Source of the DNA: Burkholderiaceae bacterium
GTDB lineage: Bacteria > Pseudomonadota > Gammaproteobacteria > Burkholderiales > Burkholderiaceae_C
Assembly (NCBI GenBank): GCA_017992055.1
Contig: JAGOPK010000002.1
Span: forward strand, 580,125-644,124
Length of the DNA: 64,000 nt
Direction: 5' to 3'
The position numbers were made by a program, and so were the translations under genes. The first letter of the stretch is position 1. Each line of letters starts with the position of its first letter. The notes under the pieces are model-generated. The model saw nothing but the letters and a program-made list of their open reading frames with translations, was not told the DNA's origin and made no database searches. Below are positions 49,285-58,630 of this stretch, in pieces.

Positions 49285-49309
49285 GACCGACCCCACACCA
49301 AGGATCACC

Positions 49310-49786
49310 ATGTCGTTGAAGTCCCGCCTCGCCCTGACCGCCGCCGCCCTGGCGCTGAGCCTGCCGGCCCTGGCCGCCGACCAATCGCTGGCCTTCGCCG
49401 GCGACAAGGCCGAGTTCGACGACCTGGCCGGCATCCTGGCCGGTGGCGACGATGTCATCACCTTCACCGGCCTGGCCGCCGGCACCTACGACTTCACGCT
49501 GAACTTCAGCGGCCAGTACATCAACCTGTCGTCGGTGACGCTGAGCGGCACGCCGGTGCTGTACGGCAGCTTCTTCAACATCACCGCCGGCGGCCTGGAA
49601 GGCCAGTTCACGGTGAGCGATGCCACGCCCTTCCAGCTGACCCTGGTGGGCACCGCCACCAATGCCAGCCGCGCCAGCTACGAAGGCACGCTGACCGTCA
49701 GCGCCGTGCCCGAGCCGCAGACCTACGCCATGCTGCTGGCCGGCCTGCTGGGCCTGGGCGCCATCGCGCGCCGCCGCCAGGCCTGA
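49310..49786 (+). CDS. PEP-CTERM sorting-domain protein (FxDxF-like)
   Basis: 158 residues. A signal peptide (1-22, ALAA-DQS) leads a small beta-rich domain with repeated Thr/Ser strands (VITFTGLAAGTYDFTLNF). The C-terminal sorting signal begins at VPEPQTYAMLLAGLLGLG (about 133) and ends in a basic ARRRQA. Such proteins are processed by exosortase (EpsH/XrtA) and exported with exopolysaccharide. AAGGA precedes the ATG. No exosortase gene is in the window. Confidence 0.92.
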   Translation: MSLKSRLALTAAALALSLPALAADQSLAFAGDKAEFDDLAGILAGGDDVITFTGLAAGTYDFTLNFSGQYINLSSVTLSGTPVLYGSFFNITAGGLEGQFTVSDATPFQLTLVGTATNASRASYEGTLTVSAVPEPQTYAMLLAGLLGLGAIARRRQA

Positions 49787-49809
49787 CCGGCCCCGCCGCC
49801 CGGCATGCC

Positions 49810-49830
49810 AGGCCGCCCACCGGGCGGCCT
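49810..49830. terminator. Bidirectional hairpin between convergent genes
   Basis: A perfect 9-bp stem AGGCCGCCC / GGGCGGCCT with a 3-nt loop lies 23 bp after the PEP-CTERM stop and 9 bp from the end of the convergent oxidoreductase gene. TTTGTCGTTT follows on the plus strand. It could serve both genes. Confidence 0.65.
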
Positions 49831-49838
49831 TTGTCGTT

Positions 49839-51302
49839 TCAGAGGTACTTGCGCCACAGCTCGTTGCCGAAGCGGCCGTCCGGATCGACGCGGCGCTTCA
49901 GCGCGCGCAGCGCCTGGGCCTCGGGATAGGCGCGGTCGAACTGGGCCCGCGTGGCATGGGGCTGGTAGGGCAGATACCAGCGGCCGCCATGCTCCAGCAC
50001 CAGGTCGATCAGCTCGCGCGTCCAGCGGCCGACCTCGGCCTGGGCCTGCGGGCTGGTGCGCTGCTTGTGGTACAGCACGAACGAGAACACCGCCTCGCGC
50101 GCCCAGGGCAGCAAGGCCACGCGGTCGGCCGGCGAATGCCGCACCGAGATGTTCAGCACCTGGGCGCGGCGCTGCTGCAGGATGCGCGACAGGCCGCGGG
50201 CAAAGGCGGCCACGGCCGGCCCGGGCACGAAGTACTCCTGCAGCGCAAAGGTCGACTGGCTGCGCGAGCGCGGCTCCAGCGAAGCCACGTCCAGGCTGGC
50301 CTCGTGGTTCAGCCAGGCCACCTCGCGGCCACGCTTGAGCAGCGGATGCAGCACGCGGCTGCCAAGTGCCGTGCCGCCGGGCAGCTCGGTGACGGCCCAG
50401 ATCGCCTGGCGCTCCAGCGCATAGCGCTGCCCACGCGGCACCAGGCGCGCGGCCTCGGTCAGCGGCTCGTCGTCGGCGACGCGGCGCCAGGTGATGGCCA
50501 CCGGCGCGTCGAAGCGTGGCGGCAGCAGGTCGGCGTTGTGCAGCACCGCCGTCGGATCGGCCAGCACCTGCTGCTCCACATGGGCCACATAGTCGTCCAG
50601 CGCCACCTCCTGCACCTGGCTGGCGATGCGGCAGTTGTCGGCCAGCTCCAGCTCGACCTCGCTGATCACGCCCACCGCGCCATAACCCCCGATGGCGGCG
50701 CGGAACAGCTCGGCCCGGCGCTGCGGCGAGGCCTCGACCACCGTGCCATCGGCCAGCACCAGCTGCAGCGCGCGCACCGTGTGGCCGATGGGCCCGTGGC
50801 CGACATAGCGCCCGTGCACATTCACCGACACCGAGCCGCCGACGGTGAAGTTGGCATAGCTCTGCATGGTCTTGACCGCCAGGCCCAGCGGGTCGAGCAG
50901 GTCCTGCAGGTCGCGCCAGACCATGCCGGCCTGCACCCGCACGCGCTTGGCCGCGGCGTCCAGCCAGACCAGGCGGTTCAGGCCGCGCAGATCGAGGTGC
51001 AGGCCGCCGACGCAGGCGATCTGGCCGCCCATGCTGTAGCGGCCGCCGCCCACGGCCACGGTGCCGGGCCAGGCCCGCACCTGGGCCGCCACCGCCTCGG
51101 TGCTGCGCGGCTGCTCGATGCGCGCCACCGGCACCGTGTACAGGCCGGTGATGTTGGCCACCAGCGGCGTGCGCTCGCCGTCGCTGGTCAGCTTGGCCGG
51201 TGCGGCCAGCAGCGGCGCCGGCAGGGTGGCCAGCAGGCCGGCCTCGGCCAGCGCGGCGGCCAGCAGGCTGCGGCGGCCGGGGTTGAAAGAGTGCTTGTCC
51301 AT
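49839..51302 (-). CDS. FAD-binding oxidoreductase (VAO/aldonolactone-oxidase-like), exported
   Basis: 487 residues. The N-terminus has GRRSLLAAALAEAGLL, a Tat-like signal. An FAD_binding_4 domain follows (VAVGGGRYSMGGQI, TVGGSVSVNVHGRYVGHGPIG), with a cap domain and the C-terminal RVDPDGRFGNELWRKYL typical of VAO-family aldonolactone or sugar oxidases. The ATG at 51302 starts the signal; the frame is open 84 bp further. Substrate uncertain. Confidence 0.86.
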   Translation of the reverse strand: MDKHSFNPGRRSLLAAALAEAGLLATLPAPLLAAPAKLTSDGERTPLVANITGLYTVPVARIEQPRSTEAVAAQVRAWPGTVAVGGGRYSMGGQIACVGGLHLDLRGLNRLVWLDAAAKRVRVQAGMVWRDLQDLLDPLGLAVKTMQSYANFTVGGSVSVNVHGRYVGHGPIGHTVRALQLVLADGTVVEASPQRRAELFRAAIGGYGAVGVISEVELELADNCRIASQVQEVALDDYVAHVEQQVLADPTAVLHNADLLPPRFDAPVAITWRRVADDEPLTEAARLVPRGQRYALERQAIWAVTELPGGTALGSRVLHPLLKRGREVAWLNHEASLDVASLEPRSRSQSTFALQEYFVPGPAVAAFARGLSRILQQRRAQVLNISVRHSPADRVALLPWAREAVFSFVLYHKQRTSPQAQAEVGRWTRELIDLVLEHGGRWYLPYQPHATRAQFDRAYPEAQALRALKRRVDPDGRFGNELWRKYL

Positions 51303-51387
51303 GGCCGGCCGATTCTGCGGGCAGGCCGGCCCGGCCCCCAATCCCCAGGCCCCCAGGCGCGCCGGGGACGCAAGCTGGGGACGCAAA

Positions 51388-52293
51388 TCAGCGCGTCAAC
51401 GCGGCGATCTTCTGCCGCAGCGCCGGCAGCATGGCCTGGGCCGCGGCGCGGCCGGCATCGATGGCGCGGCGGCGCGCGGTGAAGTCGGCGCTGCCGACGC
51501 CGTTGAGCGCCGGCCGCAGCACCACATCGGCCTCGCGCAGCTCCCACTGGTTGATGCTGCGGCCCATGATGGCAAAGGTCTGCAGCAGCATCTTGAAGGC
51601 ATCGCCGGTGGCCGCGCCATCGGGCGGGCTGGAGATGTCCACCGCCAGCACCAGCTGCGCGCCCATCTCGCGCGCGAAGCGCACCGGCACCGGCGACACC
51701 AGGCCGCCGTCCACATATTCGCGCGCACCGATCTTCACCGGCTGGAACACCGCCGGCACGGCGCTGGACGCACGCACCGCCGCACCCACGTCGCCGCGGC
51801 GGAACAGCACGGCCTCGCCGGAATCCAGGTCGGTGGCGACGATGCCCAGCGGCAGCGGCAGCTGCTCGATCAGCCGGCCGCCGGTCTGCTCGCGCACATA
51901 GCGGGCCAGGGCCTCGCCGCGGATCAGGCCGCGGCCCGGAAACGACCAGTCGGTGATCGCCGATTCGTCCATGGCCAGGGCCAGCCGTGCCAACTCGGGC
52001 CCGGGCTTGCCGGCCGCATACATCGCCGCCACCAGGCTGCCGGCCGAGGTGCCGGCCACCAGGTCGGGGCGGATGCCGGCTTCTTCGAGCACCTGGATCA
52101 CGCCGATGTGGGCAAAGCCACGCGCCGCACCACCGCCCAGGGCCAGGCCGATGCGCGGCGGCTTGGGCGGGCTGGGCGGCAGCACCGGCGTGGACGGCGG
52201 CAGGGACGGCGGCGGCGCCGGGGTCTGGCAGGCGGAAAGCACGGCGCCCAGTGCGGCGCCCAGGCCGCAGCGGGCCAACAATCGACGGTCCAT
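51388..52293 (-). CDS. Patatin-like phospholipase, lipoprotein
   Basis: 301 residues. The lipobox LSAC puts the lipid on C22. A Pro-rich linker (about 24-46) leads to the patatin core: oxyanion loop GGGAARGFAHIG, nucleophile serine in GTSAGS, and the aspartate of the dyad in YVDGGLVSPVP. It probably hydrolyses phospholipids at the membrane, like the RssA/YjjU group. Divergent from the sulfate-assimilation locus. Confidence 0.92.
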   Translation of the reverse strand: MDRRLLARCGLGAALGAVLSACQTPAPPPSLPPSTPVLPPSPPKPPRIGLALGGGAARGFAHIGVIQVLEEAGIRPDLVAGTSAGSLVAAMYAAGKPGPELARLALAMDESAITDWSFPGRGLIRGEALARYVREQTGGRLIEQLPLPLGIVATDLDSGEAVLFRRGDVGAAVRASSAVPAVFQPVKIGAREYVDGGLVSPVPVRFAREMGAQLVLAVDISSPPDGAATGDAFKMLLQTFAIMGRSINQWELREADVVLRPALNGVGSADFTARRRAIDAGRAAAQAMLPALRQKIAALTR

Positions 52294-52456
52294 GCAGCGA
52301 TTCTAGGGATCACCCGGGCCTGCGCCCTCGCCTCATATTCTCATGCGGAATGAGCAGCTAACGAATATGTAGTTCTGATCTATATAGAGCTTGATTACAG
52401 TCCGCCCCCTGGCTGGGCATGTTGCCCTGCAGCATTTCTGGATGGCTGGACCTCTG
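52294..52456. promoter_or_regulatory. Control region upstream of the sulfur-assimilation genes
   Basis: A divergent gap with an AT-rich core (52330-52395). It contains a perfect dyad CTCAT-GCGGA-ATGAG (52340-52354) and TATATA at 52381-52386 that may be a -10 box, though no matching -35 is seen. Activation by a CysB/Cbl-type regulator would be expected for cys genes; no site can be assigned with confidence. Confidence 0.4.
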
Positions 52457-53230
52457 ATGGGCTTGGACTGGATCGCGGTGGCAAGTGGCTTCGGCATCGG
52501 CGCCATCGTCGGCATGACCGGCGTGGGCGGCGGCTCGCTGATGACGCCGCTGCTGATCAGCGTGTTCAAGCTCAACCCGGCCATCGCCATCGGCACTGAC
52601 CTGTGGTTTGCCGGACTCACCAAGGTGGGCGGCTCCATCGCCCACCACCGCCATGGCCATGTGGACTACCGCATCACCGGCCTGATGCTGGCCGGCAGCA
52701 TCCCGGCCTCGCTGGCCACGGTGGCGCTGATGCACACCACCGGCATCACCAAGGGCTGGGCCAGTGCGCTGACCTTCTCGCTGGGCATCGCCCTGCTGCT
52801 GACGGCCGTGGTGGTGGCCTACCGCCAGGCCTGGCATGCGCTGGGCATCAAGCTCGAGCGCTGGCTGCCGGCGCGCCGCAAGGCCGCGCTGACCGTGGCC
52901 TCGGGCGTGCTGCTGGGCGTGCTGGTGAGCCTGAGTTCCATCGGCGCCGGGGCCATTGGCGCCACGCTGATCCTGCTGCTGTACCCTCGCCTGCCGGCGC
53001 AGCGCCTGGTGGGCACCGACATCGCCCATGCCGTGCCGCTGACGCTGGTGGCCGGCGTCGGCCATGCCACGCTGGGCCATGTCAACTGGGGCTTGCTGGT
53101 GGCGCTGCTGATCGGCTCGCTGCCGGGCATCTGGCTGGGCGCCCACCTGACCAAGTCCATGCCCGAGCGCCTGGTGCGCGGCCTGCTGTGCGTTTCGCTG
53201 GTCGCCGCCGGCCTGAAGGTCATCCATTGA
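52457..53230 (+). CDS. TauE/SafE-family sulfite/sulfur-compound exporter
   Basis: 257 residues with about eight transmembrane helices in two repeats, each with Gly-rich signatures (GFGIGAIVGMTGVGGGSLMTPLL and SLSSIGAGAIGATLILLLYP). TauE/SafE proteins move sulfite, sulfoacetate or related anions. Starts at ATG 52457 or 52442 are possible; 52457 has a weak GGA upstream. Heading the cysI operon, it may guard against sulfite build-up or import a sulfur source. Confidence 0.87.
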   Translation: MGLDWIAVASGFGIGAIVGMTGVGGGSLMTPLLISVFKLNPAIAIGTDLWFAGLTKVGGSIAHHRHGHVDYRITGLMLAGSIPASLATVALMHTTGITKGWASALTFSLGIALLLTAVVVAYRQAWHALGIKLERWLPARRKAALTVASGVLLGVLVSLSSIGAGAIGATLILLLYPRLPAQRLVGTDIAHAVPLTLVAGVGHATLGHVNWGLLVALLIGSLPGIWLGAHLTKSMPERLVRGLLCVSLVAAGLKVIH

Positions 53231-53269
53231 CGGTCCTCCACTGACGGTTTCTACGCTTCCAATCCGACG

Positions 53270-54964
53270 ATGTACGCCTACACCGATTTCGACCGCCAGT
53301 TCGTGCACGCCCGCGCCGCGCAGTTCCGCGACCAGCTGCAGCGCCACCTGGCCGGCAAGCTGCCCGACGACGACTTCCGCGCACTGCGCCTGCAGAACGG
53401 CTGGTATGTGCAGCGCCATGCGCCGATGCTGCGCGTGGCCGTGCCCTATGGCGTGCTGTCGGCACGCCAGCTGCGCCAGCTGGCCGCCATCGCCCGAGAG
53501 CACGACCGCGGCTTCGGCCACTTCACCACCCGGCAGAACCTGCAGTACAACTGGATTCCGCTGACCCAGGCCGCCGACGTGATGGACAAGCTGGCCGACG
53601 TGGACATGCACGGCATCCAGACCAGCGGCAACTGCATCCGCAACATCACCGCCGATGCGCTGGCCGGCGTGGCCGCCGACGAGCTGATCGATCCGCGGCC
53701 CTACTGCGAGCTGCTGCGCCAGTGGAGCACGCTGCACCCCGAGTTCGCCTTCCTGCCGCGCAAGTTCAAGATTGCCGTCTGCGGTGCGGTCGAGGACCGG
53801 GCCGCCATCGCCTGGCACGACGTGGGCCTGCAGCTGCTGAAGAACGCCGCCGGCGAGGTGGGTTTCCGCGTGCTGGTGGGTGGCGGCATGGGCCGCACGC
53901 CGATCACCGCCACCGAGATCAGCGCCTTCGTGCCCTGGCAGCAGATCCTGTGCTACCTCGAAGCCGTGGTGCGCGTCTACAACCGCTACGGCCGCCGCGA
54001 CAACGCCTACAAGGCGCGCATCAAGATCCTGGTCAAGGCCGAGGGGCAGAAGTACTTCGACGCGGTGGAAGCCGAGTTCCAGCGCATCCTGGCCGAGGAC
54101 GTGGGCGGTGCGCTGCAGCTGATCCCGCAGGCCGAGCTGGAGCGGGTGGCGGCCTCGTTCGCCCGCCCGGCCGCGGTGCAGCCGCTGCCGGCGGTGCCGC
54201 TGGCCGCCGATGCGCCGCAGGCCCGCCAGCGCTGGCAGCAGCGCAATGTGCATGCCCACCAGGTGCCGGGCTGGAGCGCGGTGACGCTGTCGCTGAAGCG
54301 CGCCGGCCAGGCCCCGGGCGATGCCACCGATGCGCAGATGGAGGCCGCGGCCGAACTGTCCGAGCGCTTCAGCCTGGGCGAGCTGCGTGTCAGCCACGAC
54401 CAGAACCTGGTGCTGCCCTGGGTGCGCCAGAGCGACCTGGACGCGCTGTACGAAGCCGCCCGTGCCCACGGTTTTGCCACGCCCAACATCGGCCTGGTCA
54501 CCGACATGATCAACTGCCCCGGCGGCGACTTCTGCGCGCTGGCCAATGCACGCAGCATCCCGGTGGCGGCGGCCATCAGCGAGCGCTTCGAGGACTTGGA
54601 CCGGGTGTTCGACATCGGCGACATCGACCTGCACATCAGCGGCTGCATCAACAGCTGCGGCCACCACCACAGCGGCCACATCGGCATCCTCGGCGTCGAC
54701 AAGGACGGCAAGGAGTGGTACCAGGTGTCGCTGGGCGGCTCGGATGGCAGCACGCTCAGCGGCCTGGCCGTGCCAGGCAAGGTGATCGGTCCGTCGTTCG
54801 CCGCCGACGAGGTGCCCGATGTCATCGAGGCCATCGTCGAGACCTATCTGAGCCAGCGCGAGAGCGCGGCCGAGCGTTTCATCACCACCGTGCGCCGCCT
54901 GGGGCTGGCGCCGTTCAAGACCGCCGCCGACGCACAGCGCCAGGCCACGGCAGCCGCCGCCTGA
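53270..54964 (+). CDS. cysI: Sulfite (nitrite/sulfite) reductase, siroheme-[4Fe-4S] subunit
   Basis: 564 residues. Two ferredoxin-like half-domains and siroheme-binding cores (FTTRQNLQYNWIPL, TSGNCIRNITAD); cluster cysteines in NCPGGDFCALA and GCINSCGHHHSGHIG. It reduces sulfite to sulfide with six electrons. No flavoprotein CysJ is nearby, so electrons probably come from ferredoxin or a similar donor; fdxA and a ferredoxin reductase lie 4.5 kb downstream. 39 bp after the TauE-like gene. Confidence 0.95.
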   Translation: MYAYTDFDRQFVHARAAQFRDQLQRHLAGKLPDDDFRALRLQNGWYVQRHAPMLRVAVPYGVLSARQLRQLAAIAREHDRGFGHFTTRQNLQYNWIPLTQAADVMDKLADVDMHGIQTSGNCIRNITADALAGVAADELIDPRPYCELLRQWSTLHPEFAFLPRKFKIAVCGAVEDRAAIAWHDVGLQLLKNAAGEVGFRVLVGGGMGRTPITATEISAFVPWQQILCYLEAVVRVYNRYGRRDNAYKARIKILVKAEGQKYFDAVEAEFQRILAEDVGGALQLIPQAELERVAASFARPAAVQPLPAVPLAADAPQARQRWQQRNVHAHQVPGWSAVTLSLKRAGQAPGDATDAQMEAAAELSERFSLGELRVSHDQNLVLPWVRQSDLDALYEAARAHGFATPNIGLVTDMINCPGGDFCALANARSIPVAAAISERFEDLDRVFDIGDIDLHISGCINSCGHHHSGHIGILGVDKDGKEWYQVSLGGSDGSTLSGLAVPGKVIGPSFAADEVPDVIEAIVETYLSQRESAAERFITTVRRLGLAPFKTAADAQRQATAAAA

Positions 54965-54990
54965 AGCCGGGCCGCGACGAGGAATCCGCC

Positions 54991-55536
54991 ATGAAGTTCA
55001 TCGACCTGCACAACGACCCCTGGCACACCGCCGTTGGCGAAGATGGCCCGCAGCCGCATCCGCCGGCCCGCGAGCACAGCCTGCTGACGCTGGAGCAATG
55101 GCATGCGGTGCGCGACACCTGGCCGGCTGGCCTGCCGGTGGGCGTGAGCCTGCCCAACACCGTGGACGTCGAGACCCTGGTGCCCGACCTGCCGCGCATC
55201 GCCCTGGTGGTGCTGCAGTTCCCCAAGTGGGTGGACGGCCGCGCCTACACCCAGGCGCGGCTGCTGCGCGCGCGCTGGCGCTTTGCCGGCGAGGTGCGCG
55301 CCACCGGCGACGTGCTGGTGGACATGCTGCCGCTGCTGCAGCGCACCGGCGTCGACGCCGTGCTGCTGCGCAACGACCAGAGCCTCGAAGCCGCCGAGCG
55401 TGCGCTGGGCTTTTTTGCCGGCCACTACCAGGGCGACGTGCAGCAGCCGCAGCCGGCCTTTGCCCGCGACCTGGGCCGCGAGCTGGCGCAGCGCCGCGCC
55501 GCGCTGGCCGAGCAGCATGCCGGCGAAGGCATCTGA
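54991..55536 (+). CDS. DUF934 protein of the sulfite-reduction operon
   Basis: 181 residues, family DUF934, constantly found next to cysI and cysH in proteobacteria. Visible features are PVGVSLPNTVDVETL, LVVLQFPKWVDGRAYTQARLLR (an Arg-rich surface) and DAVLLRNDQ. No cysteine cluster or cofactor motif is seen. It is thought to help sulfite reductase, perhaps as a small partner subunit; the mechanism is unknown. Confidence 0.9.
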   Translation: MKFIDLHNDPWHTAVGEDGPQPHPPAREHSLLTLEQWHAVRDTWPAGLPVGVSLPNTVDVETLVPDLPRIALVVLQFPKWVDGRAYTQARLLRARWRFAGEVRATGDVLVDMLPLLQRTGVDAVLLRNDQSLEAAERALGFFAGHYQGDVQQPQPAFARDLGRELAQRRAALAEQHAGEGI

Positions 55537-55549
55537 AGGAGCATCCGCC

Positions 55550-56329
55550 ATGAGCGCCATCGCCCTGTATGCCCGTGCCACCGCGGGCTTCGACGCCCGC
55601 GTCGCCCATGCGCTGGCCGTGCTGCAGTCGGCCGCCACCGACCATGCCGGCAGCGTGCTGCAATCCACCAGCCTGGGCGTCGAGGACATGGTGGTCACCG
55701 ACCTGATCGCCCGCCATGGCCTGGCCATCCCGCTGGCCACGCTGGAGACCGGCGCCCTGCATGCCGAGACCGTGGCCTTGATCGGCCGCATCACCGAGCA
55801 CTACGGCCTGCCGGTGGAGCAGTTCAAGCCGCGCGAAGAGGCGGTGCTGCACTTCGTGCGCAGCAATGGCGCCGACGCCATGTACAAGAGCCTGGAACTG
55901 CGCAAGGCCTGCTGCGGCGTGCGCAAGATGGAGCCGCTGTCGCGCATGCTGGCCGGCCGCTCGGCCTGGATCACCGGCCTGCGCCGCGAGCAGAGCAATG
56001 CGCGTGGCGAGGTGCCGTTCAGCGAGATCGAGACCCTGGACAACGGCCAGCAGCGCACCAAGTTCAATCCGCTGGCCGACTGGAGCTGGGCCGATGTCTG
56101 GCACTACGTGCAGCTGCACGGCGTGCCCTACAACCCGCTGCACGACCAGTTCATGCCCAGCATCGGCTGCGCGCCCTGCACCCGGGCCATCGCGGTGGGC
56201 GAGGACTTCCGCGCCGGCCGCTGGTGGTGGGAGCAGGATGGCGCCAAGGAATGCGGCCTGCATGTGAAACACGACGACGCCGAAGCCCTGCCGGTGTCCA
56301 GCCTCAGCCCGATCGGAGAGCGCGCATGA
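55550..56329 (+). CDS. cysH: Adenylyl-sulfate (APS) reductase, iron-sulfur type
   Basis: 259 residues. The C121-C122 pair (KACCGVRKMEPL) and C207-x-x-C210 (GCAPCTRA) form the [4Fe-4S] motif that separates APS reductases from the cluster-free PAPS reductases of enteric bacteria. A C-terminal Cys in KECGLHVK carries the thiosulfonate intermediate. It converts APS to sulfite with thioredoxin. AAGGAG precedes the ATG. The absence of an APS-kinase gene in this operon agrees with direct use of APS. Confidence 0.94.
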   Translation: MSAIALYARATAGFDARVAHALAVLQSAATDHAGSVLQSTSLGVEDMVVTDLIARHGLAIPLATLETGALHAETVALIGRITEHYGLPVEQFKPREEAVLHFVRSNGADAMYKSLELRKACCGVRKMEPLSRMLAGRSAWITGLRREQSNARGEVPFSEIETLDNGQQRTKFNPLADWSWADVWHYVQLHGVPYNPLHDQFMPSIGCAPCTRAIAVGEDFRAGRWWWEQDGAKECGLHVKHDDAEALPVSSLSPIGERA

Positions 56330-57297
56330 ATGCCGCCGTCAACCTCGACACCCTGCTGCCCGAACTCGACCACCGCCACCTCGACTGGCTGGAGGAAGAG
56401 GCCATCTTCATCCTGCGCGAGGTGGCTGCCTCGTTCGAGCGGCCGGGCCTGCTGTTCTCCAGCGGCAAGGACAGCTGCGTGGTGCTGCACCTGGCCGAGA
56501 AGGCCTTCAAGCGCAAGCTCAGCGGCCCCGGCGAGCGGCCGCGCTTTGCCGGCCAGCTGCCGTTTCCGCTGGTGCATGTGGACACCGGCCACAACTTCCC
56601 CGAGGTGATCGAGTTCCGCGACCAGCGCGTGGCCGAGATGGGCGAGCGCCTGGTGGTCGGCCACCTGGAAGACAGCATCAAGAAGGGCACGGTGCGCCTG
56701 GCGCATCCGCTGGAGTCGCGCAACGGCCACCAGACCGTGACCCTGCTGGAGACGATTGAAGAGCACCGCTTCGACTGCATGATCGGCGGCGCGCGGCGCG
56801 ACGAGGAAAAGGCCCGCGCCAAGGAGCGCATCTTCAGCCACCGCGACAGCTTCGGCCAGTGGCAGCCCAAGGAGCAGCGCCCCGAGCTGTGGACGCTGTT
56901 CAACACCCGCCACCGGCCGGGCGAGCATTTCCGCAGCTTCCCGATCAGCAACTGGACCGAGCTGGACGTGTGGCTGTACATCGCCCGCGAGAACATCCCG
57001 CTGCCCAGCCTGTACTACGCCCACCAGCGCCCGGTGATCCCGCGCCGCGGCCTGCTGGTGCCGCTGACCGACGTGACGCCGCCGGAAGCCGGAGAAGCCG
57101 TCGAGACCGCCACCGTGCGCTTTCGCACCGTGGGCGACATGACCTGCACCTGCCCGGTGGAGAGCGGCGCGCTGACCGCCGCCGACATCGTGGCCGAGAC
57201 GCTGACCGTCACCGTCAGCGAGCGCGGCGCCACGCGCATGGACGACCGCACCAGCGATGCCTCGATGGAGCGCCGCAAGAAGGAAGGCTATTTCTGA
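56326..57297 (+). CDS. cysD: Sulfate adenylyltransferase subunit 2
   Basis: 323 residues. PAPS-reductase-like nucleotide fold with the PP-loop FSSGKDSCVVL, HVDTGHNFPEVIEF, GGARRDEEKARAKER and FPISNWTELDVW, and the conserved C-terminal RRKKEGYF. It makes APS from sulfate and ATP, driven by the CysN GTPase. The ATG overlaps the cysH stop by 4 bp; cysN follows after 2 bp. Confidence 0.97.
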   Translation: MNAAVNLDTLLPELDHRHLDWLEEEAIFILREVAASFERPGLLFSSGKDSCVVLHLAEKAFKRKLSGPGERPRFAGQLPFPLVHVDTGHNFPEVIEFRDQRVAEMGERLVVGHLEDSIKKGTVRLAHPLESRNGHQTVTLLETIEEHRFDCMIGGARRDEEKARAKERIFSHRDSFGQWQPKEQRPELWTLFNTRHRPGEHFRSFPISNWTELDVWLYIARENIPLPSLYYAHQRPVIPRRGLLVPLTDVTPPEAGEAVETATVRFRTVGDMTCTCPVESGALTAADIVAETLTVTVSERGATRMDDRTSDASMERRKKEGYF

Positions 57298-57299
57298 TC

Positions 57300-58613
57300 A
57301 TGAGCGCCACCGCACTGAAGAACGACGACCACCGGGCCCTGCGCTTCCTCACCGCCGGCAGCGTGGACGATGGCAAGAGCACGCTGATCGGCCGCCTGCT
57401 CTACGACAGCCGCGCCATCCTGGCCGACCAGCTGGACACGCTGGAGAAGCGTGCCGCCGGCGCGCCGGTGGACCTGAGCCTGCTGACCGACGGCCTGGAG
57501 GCCGAGCGCGAGCAGGGCATCACCATCGACGTGGCCTACCGCTACTTCGCCACCAAGTCGCGCAAGTTCATCATCGCCGACGCGCCCGGCCATGAGCAGT
57601 ACACGCGCAACATGGTCACCGCCGCCGCCGGCAGCGATGCCGCGGTGGTGCTGGTCGACATCACCAAGATCGACTGGAAGGCCAGCCCGGTGCCGCTGCT
57701 GCCGCAGACGCGCCGCCATGCGCTGCTGGCCAACCTGCTGCGGGTGCCCAGCATCGTGTTCGCGGTGAACAAGCTCGACGCCGTGGGCGACGACGCGGCG
57801 GCCGCCTTTGCCGCGGTCAAGGGCTCGCTCGAGGCCTTTGCGGCCGAGGCCGGCATCACGCCGGCCGGCATCATCCCGGTCAGCGCGCTGCGGGGCGACA
57901 ACGTCACCCAGCCGCTGGACGCGCCCTGGTACGACGGCCCCAGCCTGCTGCAACTGCTGGAAAGCCTGCCGACCACGCAAGAGACAACCCAGGGCGCACT
58001 GCTGCAGCCGGTGCAGTACGTGGCCCGCGACGAGGCTGGCGAGGCCGACAGCGCCAAGGGCACGGGCCACCAGAGCCGCGTGTTCTGGGGCCGCATCGCC
58101 CATGGCAGCGTGAAGGCCGGCGATGCGGTGCAGGTCTTTCCCAGCGGCCAGGGCGCCCTGGTCGCCGAGGTGCGCCGCGCCGGCAGCAGCGTGGCCCAGG
58201 CCCAGGCCGGCGAGTCGGCCGGCATCGTGCTCGACCGCCAGCTCGACATCTCGCGCGGCGACTGGATCGCCAGCCCGGCCACGCTGCATGCGGTGCAGCG
58301 CTTCACCGCCACGCTGTGCTGGCTGGACACCGAGCCCGCCGTGCCCGGCCGCAAGTACTGGGTGCGCCATGGCAACCGCTGGGTGCAGGCGCGCATCACC
58401 GCCATCGAGCACCGGCTGGACATCCACACGCTGGCGCCCACCGACGCCCATGAGCTGGCGGTCAACGACATCGGCGAGGTCACGGTCGAGCTGCAGCAGC
58501 CGCTGCCGCTGGAGGCCTATGCCAGCAACCGCGTCGGCGGCGCGCTGATCGTCGTCGATCCCAGCAGCAACCGCACCAGCGGCGCCCTGCTGGTCAAGGC
58601 GGCGGCGCACTGA
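57300..58613 (+). CDS. cysN: Sulfate adenylyltransferase subunit 1 (GTPase)
   Basis: 437 residues, EF-Tu-like GTPase. G1 = GSVDDGKSTLIGRL, G3 = DAPGHEQYTRNM, G4 = NKLD, and beta-barrel domains follow. CysN alone, without a fused CysC APS kinase (bifunctional CysNC is over 600 residues), again points to the APS route. Cotranscribed with cysD. Confidence 0.97.
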   Translation: MSATALKNDDHRALRFLTAGSVDDGKSTLIGRLLYDSRAILADQLDTLEKRAAGAPVDLSLLTDGLEAEREQGITIDVAYRYFATKSRKFIIADAPGHEQYTRNMVTAAAGSDAAVVLVDITKIDWKASPVPLLPQTRRHALLANLLRVPSIVFAVNKLDAVGDDAAAAFAAVKGSLEAFAAEAGITPAGIIPVSALRGDNVTQPLDAPWYDGPSLLQLLESLPTTQETTQGALLQPVQYVARDEAGEADSAKGTGHQSRVFWGRIAHGSVKAGDAVQVFPSGQGALVAEVRRAGSSVAQAQAGESAGIVLDRQLDISRGDWIASPATLHAVQRFTATLCWLDTEPAVPGRKYWVRHGNRWVQARITAIEHRLDIHTLAPTDAHELAVNDIGEVTVELQQPLPLEAYASNRVGGALIVVDPSSNRTSGALLVKAAAH

Positions 58614-58630
58614 GCGCAGACGGCCCGGCG

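Noticed and set aside
52358-54679. 773-codon minus-strand open frame over tauE and cysI
   Set aside because: The opposite strand encodes sulfite reductase with all cluster cysteines; the frame is an artefact of GC bias.
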